A stretch of 64,000 nucleotides of DNA from Rhytidiadelphus loreus (lineage: Eukaryota; Streptophyta; Bryopsida; Hypnales; Hylocomiaceae): the NCBI GenBank assembly GCA_947034895.1, contig OX344763.1, positions 64,375,093 to 64,439,092 of the forward strand. The letters run 5' to 3'. Positions within the stretch are counted from its first letter, which is position 1, and each line of letters opens with the position of its first letter. The notes beneath the pieces were generated by a model. That model did no database searches. It saw only the letters and a program-made list of their open reading frames with translations, and had not been told where the DNA came from. A program made the translations under genes and the position numbers. This document shows positions 14,191 through 28,200 of the stretch, one piece after another.

Positions 14191-17100
14191 ACCTTATTTG
14201 AGAAACAAGAATTTGAAGCAACAAGTAGGTATGTCCTTTTTTGTCCAAAGAAATATAACGTCCTGAAATTCACGTCCCAAACAAATGGGAAACCTGTTGT
14301 AGAAGTTGCAATTATTCGTGCACACAAGAATCCAAAAAAATATGCTATTGGTGGTCACTTGCAATGACCTTATTTTAGAACCAAAATTCGAAGCAAGAAG
14401 CAGGCATGTCCTTTTTTGTCTTAAAAAATATAAAGTCATGAAATTCACGTCGGAAACAAATGGGAAACCTGTTGTACAAGTTGCAATTATTCGTGCACAC
14501 AAGAATCCAAAAAAATATGCTATTGGTGGTCACTTGCAATGACCTTATTTTAGAAACAAAAATTCGAAGCAAGAAGCAGGCATGTCCTTTTTTGTCGTAG
14601 AAAATATAAAGTCATGAACTTCACGTCCCAAACAAATGGGAAACCTGTTGTAGAAGTTGCAATTATTGGTGCACACAAGAATCCAAAAAAATATGCTATT
14701 GGTGGTCACTTGCAATGACCTTATTTTAGAAACAAAAATTCGAAGCAAGAAGCAGGCATGTCCTTTTTTGTCTTAGAAAATATAAAGTCATGAAATTTAC
14801 GTCGGAAACAAATGGGAAACCTGTTGTACAAGTTGCAATTATTGGTGCACACAAGAATCCAAAAAAATATGCTATTGGTGGTCACTTGCAATGACCTTAT
14901 TTTAGAAACGAAAATTCGAAGCAAGAAGCAGGCATGTCCTTTTTTGTCCAAAAAAATATAACGTCCTGAAATTCACGTCCCAAACAAATGGGAAACCTGT
15001 TGTAGAAGTTGCAATTATTGGTGCACACAAGAATCCAAAAAAATATGCTATTGGTGGTCACTTGCAATGACCTTATTTTAGAAACAAAAATTTGAAGCAA
15101 GAAGCAGGCATGTCCTTTTTTATCTTAGAAAATATAAAGTCATGAAATTTACGTCGGAAACAAATGGGAAACCTGTTGTGGAAGGTGCAATTATTCGTGC
15201 ACACAAGAATCCAAAAAAATATGCTATTGGTGGTCACTTGCAATGACCTTATTTTAGAAACAAAAATTCGAAGCAAGAAGCAGGCATGTCCTTTTTTGTG
15301 TTAGAAAATATAAAGTCATGCAATTCACGTCGGAAACAAATGGGAAACCTGTTGTAGAAGTTGCAATTATTCGTGCACACAAGAATCTAAAAAAATATGC
15401 TATTCGTGGTCACTTGCAATGACCTTATTTTAGAAACAAAAATTCGAAGCAACAAGTAGGCATGTCCTTTTTTGTCTTAGAAAATATAAAGTCATGAAAT
15501 TTATCTCGGAAACAAATGGGAAACCTGTTGCAGAAGTTGCAATTATTTGTGCACACAAGAATCCAAAAGAATATGCTATTGGTTGTCACTTGCAATGACC
15601 TTATTTTAGAAACAAAAATTCGAAGCAACAAGCAGGCATGTCCTTTTTTGTCTTAGAAAATATAAAGTCATCAAATTCACGTCCGAAACAAATGGCAAAC
15701 CTGTTGTAGAAGTTGCAATTATTGGTGCACACAAGAATCCAAAAAAATATGCTATTGGTGGTCACTTGCAATGACCTTATTTTAGAAACAAAATTCGAAC
15801 CAAGAAGCAGGCATGTCCTTTTTTGTCTTAAGAAATATAAAGTCATGAAATTCACGTCGGAAACAAATGGGAAACCTGTTGTGGAAGTTGCAATTATTCG
15901 TGCACACAAGAATCCGAAAAAATATGCTATTGGTGGTCACTTGCAATGACCTTATTTTAGAAACAAAAATTCGAAGCAAGAAGCAGGCATGTCCTTTTTT
16001 GTGTTAGAAAATATAAAGTCTTGAAATTCACGTCGGAAACAAATGGGAAACCTGTTGTAGAAGTTGCAATTATTTGTGCACACAAGAATCCAAAAAAATA
16101 TGCTATTGGTGGTCACTTGCAATGACCTTATTTTAGAAACAAAAATTTGAAGCAAGAAGCAGGCATGTCCTTTTTTATCTTAGAAAATATAAAGTCATGA
16201 AATTTACGTCGGAAACAAATGGGAAACCTGTTGTGGAAGTTGCAATTATTCGTGCACACAAGAATCCAAAAAAATATGCTATTGGTGGTCACTTGCAATG
16301 ACCTTATTTTAGAAACAAAAATTCGAAGCAAGAAGCAGGCATGTCCTTTTTTGTCTTAGAAAATATAAAGTCATCAAATTCACGTCCGAAACAAATGGGA
16401 AACCTGTTGTAGAAATTGTAATTATTCGTGCACACAAGAATCTAAAAAAATATGCTATTCGTGGTCACTTGCAATGACCTTATTTTAGAAACAAAAATTC
16501 GAAGCAACAAGTAGGCATGTCCTTTTTTGTCTTAGAAAATATAAAGTGATGAAATTCACGTCGGACACAAATGGGAAACCTGTTGTAGAAGTTGCAATTA
16601 TTCGTGCACACAAGAATTCAAAAAAAAATGCTATTGGTGGTCACTTGCAATGACCTTATTTTAGAAACAAAAATTCGAAGCAAGAAGCAGGCATGTCCTT
16701 TTTTATCTTAGAAAATATAAAGTCATGAAATTTACGTCGGAAACAAATGGGAAACCTGTTGTGGAAGTTGCAATTATTCGTGCACACAAGAATCCAAAAA
16801 AATATGCTATTGGTGGTCACTTGCAATGACCTTATTCTAGAAACAAAATTCGAAGCAAGAAGCAGGCATGTCCTTTTTTGTCATAGAAAATATAAAGTCA
16901 TGAAATTCACGTCGGAAACAAATTGGAAACCTGTTGTAGAAGTTGCAATTATTGGTGCACACAAGAATCCAGAAAAATATGCTATTGGTGGTCACTTGCA
17001 ATGACCTTATTTTAGAACCAAAATTTCGAAGCAAGAAGCAGGCATGTCCTTTTTTGTCCAAAAAAATATAACGTCCTGAAATTCACGTCCCAAACAAATG

Positions 17101-19293
17101 GGAAACCTGTTGTAGAAGTTGCAATTATTTGTGCACACAAGAATCCAAAAAAATATGCTATTGGTGGTCACTTGCAATGACCTTATTTTAGAAACAAAAA
17201 TTCGAAGCAAGAAGCAGGCATGTCCTTTTTTGTCTTAGAAAATATAAAGTCATGATATTCTCGTCGGAAACAAATGGAAAACCTGTTGTGGAAGTTGCAA
17301 TTATTTGTGCACACAAGAATCCAAAAAAATATGCAATTGGTGGTCACTTGCAATGACCTTATTTTAGAAACAAAAATTCGAAGCAAGAAGCAGGCATGTC
17401 CTTTTTTGTCTTAGAAAATATAAAGTCATGAACTTCACGTCCCAAACAAATGGAAAACCTGTTGTGGAAGTTGCAATTATTCGTGCACACAAGAATCCAA
17501 AAAAATATGCAATTGGTGGTCACTTGCAATGACCTTATTTTAGAAACAAAAATTCGAAGCAAGAAGCAGGCATGTCCTTTTTTGTCTTAGAAAATATAAA
17601 GTCATGAAATTTACCTCGGAAACAAATGGGAAACCTGTTGTACAAGTTGCAATTATTGGTGCACACAAGAATCCAAAAAAATATGCAATTGGTGGTCACT
17701 TGCAATGACCTTATTTTAGAAACAAAAATTCGAAGCAAGAAGCAGGCATGTCCTTTTTTGTCCAAAAAAATATAACGTCCTGAAATTCACGTCCCAAACA
17801 AATGGGAAACCTGTTGTAGAAGTTGCAATTATTGGTGCACACAAGAATCCAAAAAAATATGCTATTGGTGGTCACTTGCAATGACCTTATTTTAGAAACA
17901 AAAATTTGAAGCAAGAAGCAGGCATGTCCTTTTTTGCCTTAGAAAATATAAAGTCATGAAATTTATCTCGGAAACAAATGGGAAACCTGTTGCAGAAGTT
18001 GCAATTATTTGTGCACACAAGAATCCAAAAGAATATGCTATTGGTTGTCACTTGCAATGACCTTATTTTAGAAACAAAAATTCGAAGCAACAAGCAGGCA
18101 TGTCCTTTTTTGTCTTAGAAAATATAAAGTCATCAAATTCACGTCCGAAACAAATGGCAAACCTGTTGTAGAAGTTGCAATTATTGGTGCACACAAGAAT
18201 CCAAAAAAATATGCTATTGGTGGTCACTTGCAATGACCTTATTTTAGAAACAAAATTCGAACCAAGAAGCAGGCATGTCCTTTTTTGTCTTAAAAAATAT
18301 AAAGTCATGAAATTCACGTCGGAAACAAATGGGAAACCTGTTGTGGAAGTTGCAATTATTCGTGCACACAAGAATCCGAAAAAATATGCTATTGGTGGTC
18401 ACTTGCAATGACCTTATTTTAGAAAGAAAAATTCGAAGCAAGAAGCAGGCATGTCCTTTTTTGTGTTAGAAAATATAAAGTCTTGAAATTCACGTCGGAA
18501 ACAAATGGGAAACCTGTTGTAGAAGTTGCAATTATTTGTGCACACAAGAATCCAAAAAAATATGCTATTGGTGGTCACTTGCAATGACCTTATTTTAGAA
18601 ACAAAAATTCGAAGCAAGAAGCAGGCATGTCCTTTTTTGTCTTAGAAAATATAAAGTCATGAAATTCACGTCGGAAACAAATGGGAAACCTGTTGTACAA
18701 GTTGCAATTATTGGTGCACACAAGAATCCAAAAAAATATGCTATTGGTGGTCACTTGCAATGACCTTATCTTAGGAACGAAAATTCGAAGCAAGAAGCAG
18801 GCATGTCCTTTTTTGTCCAAAAAAATATAACGTCCAGAAATTCACGTCCCAAACAAATGGGAAACCTGTTGTAGAAGTTGCAATTATTGGTGCACACTAG
18901 AATCCAAAAAAATATGCTATTGGTGGTCACTTGCAATGACCTTATTTTAGAAACAAAAATTTGAAGCAAGAAGCAGGCATGTCCTTTTTTATCTTAGAAA
19001 ATATAAAGTCATGAAATTTACGTCGGAAACAAATGGGAAACCTGTTGTGGAAGTTGCAATTATTCGTGCACCCAAGAATCCGAAAAAATATGCTATTGGT
19101 GGTCACTTCCAATGACCTTATTTTAGAAACAAAAATTCGAAGCAAGAAGCAGGCATGTCCTTTTTTGTGTTAGAAAATATAAAGTCATGCAATTCACGTC
19201 GGAAACAAATGGGAAACCTGTTGTAGAAGTTGCAATTATTCGTACACACAAGAATCTAAAAAAATATGCTATTCGTGGTCACTTGCAATGACC

Positions 19294-22200
19294 TTATTTT
19301 AGAAACAAAAATTCGAAGCAACAAGTAGGCATGTCCTTTTTTGTCTTAGAAAATATAAAGTCATGAAATTTATCTCGGAAACAAATGGGAAACCTGTTGC
19401 AGAAGTTGCAATTATTTGTGCACACAAGAATCCAAAAGAATATGCTATTGGTTGTCACTTGCAATGACCTTATTTTAGAACCAAAAATTCGAAGCAACAA
19501 GCAGGCATGTCCTTTTTTGTCTTAGAAAATATAAAGTCATCAAATTCACGTCCGAAACAAATGGCAAACCTGTTGTAGAAATTGCAATTATTGGTGCACA
19601 CAAGAATCCAAAAAAATATGCTATTGGTGGTCACTTGCAATGACCTTATTTTAGAAACAAAATTCGAACCAAGAAGCAGGCATGTCCTTTTTTGTCTTAA
19701 AAAATATAAAGTCATGAAATTTACGTCGGAAACAAATGGGAAACCGGTTCTGGAAGTTGCAATTATTCGTGCACACAAGAATCCGAAAAAATATGCTATT
19801 GGTGGTCACTTGCAATGACCTTATTTTAGAAACAAAAATTCGAAGCAAGAAGCAGGCATGTCCTTTTTTGTGTTAGAAAATATAAAGTCTTGAAATTCAC
19901 GTCGGAAACAAATGGGAAACCTGTTGTAGAAGTTGCAATTATTTGTGCACACAAGAATCCAAAAAAATATGCTATTGGTGGTCACTTGCAATGACCTTAT
20001 TTTAGAAACAAAAATTCGAAGCAAGAAGTAGGCATGTCCTTTTTTGTCTTAGAATATATAAAGTCATGAAATTCACGTCGGAAAACAAATGGGAAACCTG
20101 TTGTAGAAGTTGCAATTATTTGTGCACACAAGAATCCAGAAGAATATGCTATTGGTGGTCACTTGTAATGACCTTATTTTAGAAACAAAAATTCGAAGCA
20201 AGAAGCAGGCATGTCCTTTTTTGTCCAAGAAAATATAAAGTCATGAAATTCAAGTCGGAAACAAATGGGAAACCTGTTGTAGAAGTTGCAATTATTTGTG
20301 CACACAAGAATCCAAAAAAATATGCTATTGGTGGTCACTTGCAATGACCTTATTTTAGAAACAAAAATTCGAAGCAAGAAGCAGGCATGTCCTTTTTTGT
20401 CCAAAAAAATATAACGTCATGAAATTCACGTCGGAAACAAATGGGAAACCTGTTGTAGAAGTTGCAATTATTGGTGCACACAAGAATCCAAAAAAATATG
20501 CTATTGGTGGTCACTTGCAATGACCTTATTTTAGAAACAAAAATTCGAAGCAAGAAGCAGGCATGTCCTTTTCTGTCCAAAGAAATATAACGTCCTGAAA
20601 TTCACGTCCCAAACAAATGGGAAACCTGTTGTAGAAGTTGCAATTATTCATGCACACAAGAATCCAAAAAAATATGCTATTGGTGGTCACTTGCAATGAC
20701 CTTATTTTAGAAACAAAAATTCGAAGCAAGAAGCAGGCATGTCCTTTTTTGTCCAAAAAAATATAACGTCATGAAATTCACGTCCCAAACAAATGGGAAA
20801 CCTGTTGTAGAAGTTGCAATTATTCGTGCACACAGTAATTTAAAAAAATTTGCTATTGGTGGTCACTTGCAATGACCTTATTTTAGAAACAAAAATTCGA
20901 AGCAACAAGTAGGCATGTCCTTTTTTGTCTTAGAAAATATAAAGTCATGAAATTTACCTCGGAAACAAATGGGAAACCTGTTGCAGAAGTTGCAATTATT
21001 TGTGCACACAAGAATCCAAAAAAATATGCTATTGGTGGTCACTTGCAATGACCTTATTTTAGAAACAAAAATTCGAAGCAAGAAGCAGGCATGTCCTTTT
21101 TTGTCTTAGAAAATATAAAGTCATGATATTCTCGTCGGAAACAAATGGAAAACCTGTTGTAGAAGTTGCAATTATTGGTGCACACAAGAATCCAAAAAAA
21201 TATGCTATTGGTGGTCACTTGCAATGACCTTATTTTAGAAACAAAAATTCGAAGCAAGAAGCAGGCATGTCCTTTTTTGTCTTAGAAAATATAAAGTCAT
21301 GAAATTTACGTCGGAAACAAATGGGAAACCTGTTGTAGAAGTTGCAATTATTCGTGCACACAAGAATTCAAAAAAATATGCTATTGGTGGTCACTTGCAA
21401 TGACCTTATTTAAGAAACAAAAATTCGAAGCAAGAAGCAGGCATGTCCTTTTTTGTTTTAGAAAATAGAAAGTCATGAAATTCACGTTGGAAACAAATGG
21501 AAAAGCTGTTGTAGAAGTTGTAATTATTTGTGCACACAGGAATCCAAAAAAATATGCTATTGGTGGTCACTTGCAATGACCTTATTTTAGAAACAAAAAT
21601 TCGAAGCAACAAGTAGGCATGTCCTTTTTTGTCCAAAAAAATATAACGTCCTGAAATTCACGTCGGAAACAAATGGGAAACCTGTTGTAGAAGTTGCAAT
21701 TATTCGTGCACACAAGAATTCAAAAGAATATGCTATTGGTGGTCACTTGCAATAACCTTATTTTAGAAACAAAAATTCGAAGCAAGAAGCAGGCATGTCC
21801 TTTTTTGTCCAAAAAAATATAACGTCCTGAAATTCACGTCCCAAACAAATGGGAAACCTGTTGTAGAAGTTGCAATTATTGGTGCACACAAGAATCCAAA
21901 AAAATATGCTATTGGTGGTCACTTGCAATGACCTTATTTTAGAAACAAAAATTCGAAGCAAGAAGTAGGCATGTCCTTTTTTGTCTTAGAATATATAAAG
22001 TCATGAAATTTACGTCGGAAACAAATGGGAAACCTGTTGTAGAAGTTGCAATTATTTGTGCACACAAGAATCCAGAAAAATATGCTATTGGTGGTCACTT
22101 GTAATGACCTTATTTTAGAAACAAAAATTCGAAGCAAGAAGCAGGCATGTCCTTTATTGTCCAAAAAAATATAAAGTCATGAAATTCACGTCGGAAACAA

Positions 22201-25200
22201 ATGGGAAACCTGTTGTAGAAGTTGCAATTATTTGTGCACACAAGAATCCAAAAAAATATGCTATTGGTGGTCACTTGCAATGACCTTATTTTAGAAACAA
22301 AAATTCGAAGCAAGAAGTAGGCATGTCCTTTTTTGTCTTAGAATATATAAAGTCATGAAATTCACGTCGGAAAACAAATGGGAAACCTGTTGTAGAAGTT
22401 GCAATTATTGGTGCACACAAGAATCCAGAAGAATATGCTATTGGTGGTCACTTGTAATGACCTTATTTTAGAAACAAAAATTCGAAGCAAGAAGCAGGCA
22501 TGTCCTTTTTTGTCCAAGAAAATATAAAGTCATGAAATTCAAGTCGGAAACAAATGGGAAACCTGGTGTAGAAGTTGCAATTATTTGTGCACACAAGAAT
22601 CCAAAAAAATATGCTATTGGTGGTCACTTGCAATGACCTTATTTTAGAAACAAAAATTCGAAGCAAGAAGCAGGCATGTCCTTTTTTGTCTTAGAAAATA
22701 TAAAGTCATGAAATTCACGTCGGAAACAAATGGGAAACCTGTTGTACAAGTTGCAATTATTGGTGCACACAAGAATCCAAAAAAATATGCTATTGGTGGT
22801 CACTTGCAATGACCTTATTTTAGAAACAAAAATTCGAAGCAAGAAGCAGGCATGTCCTTTTCTGTCCAAAGAAATATAACGTCCTGAAATTCACGTCCCA
22901 AACAAATGGGAAACCTGTTGTAGAAGTTGCAATTATTCATGCACACAAGAATCCAAAAAAATATGCTATTGGTGGTCACTTGCAATGACCTTATTTTAGA
23001 AACAAAAATTCGAAGCAAGAAGCAGGCATGTCCTTTTTTGTCCAAAAAAATATAACGTCCTGAAATTCACGTCGGAAACAAATGGGAAACCTGTTGTAGA
23101 AGTTGCAATTATTCGTGCACACAAGAATTCAAAAGAATATGCTATTGGTGGTCACTTGCAATAACCTTATTTTAGAAACAAAAATTCGAAGCAAGAAGCA
23201 GGCATGTCCTTTTTTGTCCAAAAAAATATAACGTCCTGAAATTCACGTCCCAAACAAATGGGAAACCTGTTGTAGAAGTTGCAATTATTGGTGCACACAA
23301 GAATCCAAAAAAATATGCTATTGGTGGTCACTTGCAATGACCTTATTTTAGAAACAAAAATTCGAAGCAAGAAGTAGGCATGTCCTTTTTTGTCTTAGAA
23401 TATATAAAGTCATGAAATTTACGTCGGAAACAAATGGGAAACCTGTTGTAGAAGTTGCAATTATTTGTGCACACAAGAATCCAGAAAAATATGCTATTGG
23501 TGGTCACTTGTAATGACCTTATTTTAGAAACAAAAATTCGAAGCAAGAAGCAGGCATGTCCATTATTGTCCAAAAAAATATAAAGTCATGAAATTCACGT
23601 CGGAAACAAATGGGAAACCTGTTGTAGAAGTTGCAATTATTTGTGCACACAAGAATCCAAAAAAATATGCTATTGGTGGTCACTTGCAATGACCTTATTT
23701 TAGAAACAAAAATTCGAAGCAAGAAGTAGGCATGTCCTTTTTTGTCTTAGAATATATAAAGTCATGAAATTCACGTCGGAAAACAAATGGGAAACCTGTT
23801 GTAGAAGTTGCAATTATTGGTGCACACAAGAATCCAGAAGAATATGCTATTGGTGGTCACTTGTAATGACCTTATTTTAGAAACAAAAATTCGAAGCAAG
23901 AAGCAGGCATGTCCTTTTTTGTCCAAGAAAATATAAAGTCATGAAATTCAAGTCGGAAACAAATGGGAAACCTGTTGTAGAAGTTGCAATTATTTGTGCA
24001 CACAAGAATCCAAAAAAATATGCTATTGGTGGTCACTTGCAATGACCTTATTTTAGAAACAAAAATTCGAAGCAAGAAGCAGGCATGTCCTTTTTTGTCT
24101 TAGAAAATATAAAGTCATGAAATTCACGTCGGAAACAAATGGGAAACCTGTTGTACAAGTTGCAATTATTCGTGCACACAAGAATCCAAAAAAATATGCT
24201 ATTGGTGGTCACTTGCAATGACCTTATTTTAGAAACAAAAATTCGAAGCAAGAAGCAGGCATGTCCTTTTCTGTCCAAAGAAATATAACGTCCTGAAATT
24301 CACGTCCCAAACAAATGGGAAACCTGTTGTAGAAGTTGCAATTATTCATGCACACAAGAATCCAAAAAAATATGCTATTGGTGGTCACTTGCAATGACCT
24401 TATTTTAGAAACAAAAATTCGAAGCAAGAAGCAGGCATGTCCTTTTTTGTCCAAAAAAATATAACGTCCTGAAATTCACGTCGGAAACAAATGGGAAACC
24501 TGTTGTAGAAGTTGCAATTATTCGTGCACACAAGAATTCAAAAGAATATGCTATTGGTGGTCACTTGCAATAACCTTATTTTAGAAACAAAAATTCGAAG
24601 CAAGAAGCAGGCATGTCCTTTTTTGTCCAAAAAAATATAACGTCCTGAAATTCACGTCCCAAACAAATGGGAAACCTGTTGTAGAAGTTGCAATTATTGG
24701 TGCACACAAGAATCCAAAAAAATATGCTATTGGTGGTCACTTGCAATGACCTTATTTTAGAAACAAAAATTCGAAGCAAGAAGTAGGCATGTCCTTTTTT
24801 GTCTTAGAATATATAAAGTCATGAAATTTACGTCGGAAACAAATGGGAAACCTGTTGTAGAAGTTGCAATTATTTGTGCACACAAGAATCCAGAAAAATA
24901 TGCTATTGGTGGTCACTTGTAATGACCTTATTTTAGAAACAAAAATTCGAAGCAAGAAGCAGGCATGTCCGTTATTGTCCAAAAAAATATAAAGTCATGA
25001 AATTCACGTCGGAAACAAATGGGAAACCTGTTGTAGAAGTTGCAATTATTTGTGCACACAAGAATCCAAAAAAATATGCTATTGGTGGTCACTTGCAATG
25101 ACCTTATTTTAGAAACAAAAATTCGAAGCAAGAAGTAGGCATGTCCTTTTTTGTCTTAGAATATATAAAGTCATGAAATTCACGTCGGAAAACAAATGGG

Positions 25201-28200
25201 AAACCTGTTGTAGAAGTTGCAATTATTTGTGCACACAAGAATCCAGAAGAATATGCTATTGGTGGTCACTTGTAATGACCTTATTTTAGAAACAAAAATT
25301 CGAAGCAAGAAGCAGGCATGTCCTTTTTTGTCCAAGAAAATATAAAGTCATGAAATTCAAGTCGGAAACAAATGGGAAACCTGTTGTAGAAGTTGCAATT
25401 ATTTGTGCACACAAGAATCCAAAAAAATATGCTATTGGTGGTCACTTGCAATGACCTTATTTTAGAAACAAAAATTCGAAGCAAGAAGCAGGCATGTCCT
25501 TTTTTGTCTTAGAAAATATAAAGTCATGAAATTCACGTCGGAAACAAATGGGAAACCTGTTGTACAAGTTGCAATTATTGGTGCACACAAGAATCCAAAA
25601 AAATATGCTATTGGTGGTCACTTGCAATGACCTTATTTTAGAAACAAAAATTCGAAGCAAGAAGCAGGCATGTCCTTTTCTGTCCAAAGAAATATAACGT
25701 CCTGAAATTCACGTCCCAAACAAATGGGAAACCTGTTGTAGAAGTTGCAATTATTCATGCACACAAGAATCCAAAAAAATATGCTATTGGTGGTCACTTG
25801 CAATGACCTTATTTTAGAAACAAAAATTCGAAGCAAGAAGCACGCATGTCCTTTTTTGTCCAAAAAAATATAACGTCATGAAATTCACGTCCCAAACAAA
25901 TGGGAAACCTGTTGTAGAAGTTGCAATTATTCGTGCACACAGTAATCTAAAAAAATTTGCTATTGGTGGTCACTTGCAATGACCTTATTTTAGAAACAAA
26001 AATTCGAAGCAACAAGTAGGCATGTCCTTTTTTGTCTTAGAAAATATAAAGTCATGAAATTTACCTCGGAAACAAATGGGAAACCTGTTGCAGAAGTTGC
26101 AATTATTTGTGCACACAAGAATCCAAAAAAATATGCTATTGGTGGTCACTTGCAATGACCTTATTTTAGAATCAAAAATTCGAAGCAAGAAGCAGGCATG
26201 TCCTTTTTTGTCTTAGAAAATATAAAGTCATGATATTCTCGTCGGAAACAAATGGAAAACCTGTTGTAGAAGTTGCAATTATTGGTGCACACAAGAATCC
26301 AAAAAAATATGCTATTGGTGGTCACTTGCAATGACCTTATTTTAGAAACAAAAATTCGAAGCAAGAAGCAGGCATGTCCTTTTTTGTCTTAGAAAATATA
26401 AAGTCATGAAATTTACGTCGGAAACAAATGGGAAACCTGTTGTAGAAGTTGCAATTATTCGTGCACACAAGAATTCAAAAAAATATGCTATTGGTGGTCA
26501 CTTGCAATGACCTTATTTTAGAAACAAAAATTCGAAGCAACAAGTAGGCATGTCCTTTTTTGTCTTAGAATATATAAAGTCATGAAATTTACGTCGGAAA
26601 CAAATGGGAAACCTGTTGTAGAAGTTGCAATTATTTGTGCACACAAGAATCCAGAAAAATATGCTATTGGTGGTCACTTGTAATGACCTTATTTTAGAAA
26701 CAAAAATTCGAAGCAAGAAGCAGGCATGTCCTTTTCTGTCCAAAGAAATATAACGTCCTGAAATTCACGTCCCAAACAAATGGGAAACCTGTTGTAGAAG
26801 TTGCAATTATTCATGCACACAAGAATCCAAAAAAATATGCTATTGGTGGTCACTTGCAATGACCTTATTTTAGAAACAAAAATTCGAAGCAAGAAGCAGG
26901 CATGTCCTTTTTTGTCCAAAAAAATATAACGTCATGAAATTCACGTCCCAAACAAATGGGAAACCTGTTGTAGAAGTTGCAATTATTCGTGCACACAGTA
27001 ATCTAAAAAAATTTGCTATTGGTGGTCACTTGCAATGACCTTATTTTAGAAACAAAAATTCGAAGCAACAAGTAGGCATGTCCTTTTTTGTCTTAGAAAA
27101 TATAAAGTCATGAAATTTACCTCGGAAACAAATGGGAAACCTGTTGCAGAAGTTGCAATTATTTGTGCACACAAGAATCCAAAAAAATATGCTATTGGTG
27201 GTCACTTACAATGACCTTATTTTAGAAACAAAAATTCGAAGCAAGAAGCAGGCATGTCCTTTTTTGTCTTAGAAAATATAAAGTCATGATATTCTCGTCG
27301 GAAACAAATGGAAAACCTGTTGTAGAAGTTGCAATTATTGGTGCACACAAGAATCCAAAAAAATATGCTATTGGTGGTCACTTGCAATGACCTTATTTTA
27401 GAAACAAAAATTCGAAGCAAGAAGCAGGCATGTCCTTTTTTGTCTTAGAAAATATAAAGTCATGAAATTTACGTCGGAAACAAATGGGAAACCTGTTGTA
27501 GAAGTTGCAATTATTCGTGCACACAAGAATTCAAAAAAATATGCTATTGGTGGTCACTTGCAATGACCTTATTTAAGAAACAAAAATTCGAAGCAAGAAG
27601 CAGGCATGTCCTTTTTTGTTTTAGAAAATATAAAGTCATGAAATTCATGTTGGAAACAAATGGAAAAGCTGTTGTAGAAGTTGTAATTATTTGTGCACAC
27701 AGGAATACAAAAAAATATGCTATTGGTGGTCACTTGCAATGACCTTATTTTAGAAACAAGAATTTGAAGCAACAAGTAGGCATGTCCTTTTTTGTCCAAA
27801 AAAATATAACGTCCTGAAATTCACGTCGCAAACAAATGGGAAACCTGTTGTAGAAGTTGCAATTATTGGTGCACACAAGAATCCAAAAAAATATGCTATT
27901 GGTGGTCACTTGCAATGACCTTATTTTAGAAACAAAAATTCGAAGGAAGAAGCAGGCATGTCCTTTTTTGTGTTAGAAAATATAAAGTCATGCAATTCAC
28001 GTCGGAAACAAATGGGAAACCTGTTGTAGAAGTTGCAATTATTCGTGCACACAAGAATCTAAAAAAATATGCTATTCGTGGTCACTTGCAATGACCTTAT
28101 TTTAGAAACAAAAATTCGAAGCAACAAGTAGGCATGTCCTTTTTTGTCTTAGAAAATATAAAGTCATGAAATTTATCTCGGAAACAAATGGGAAACCTGT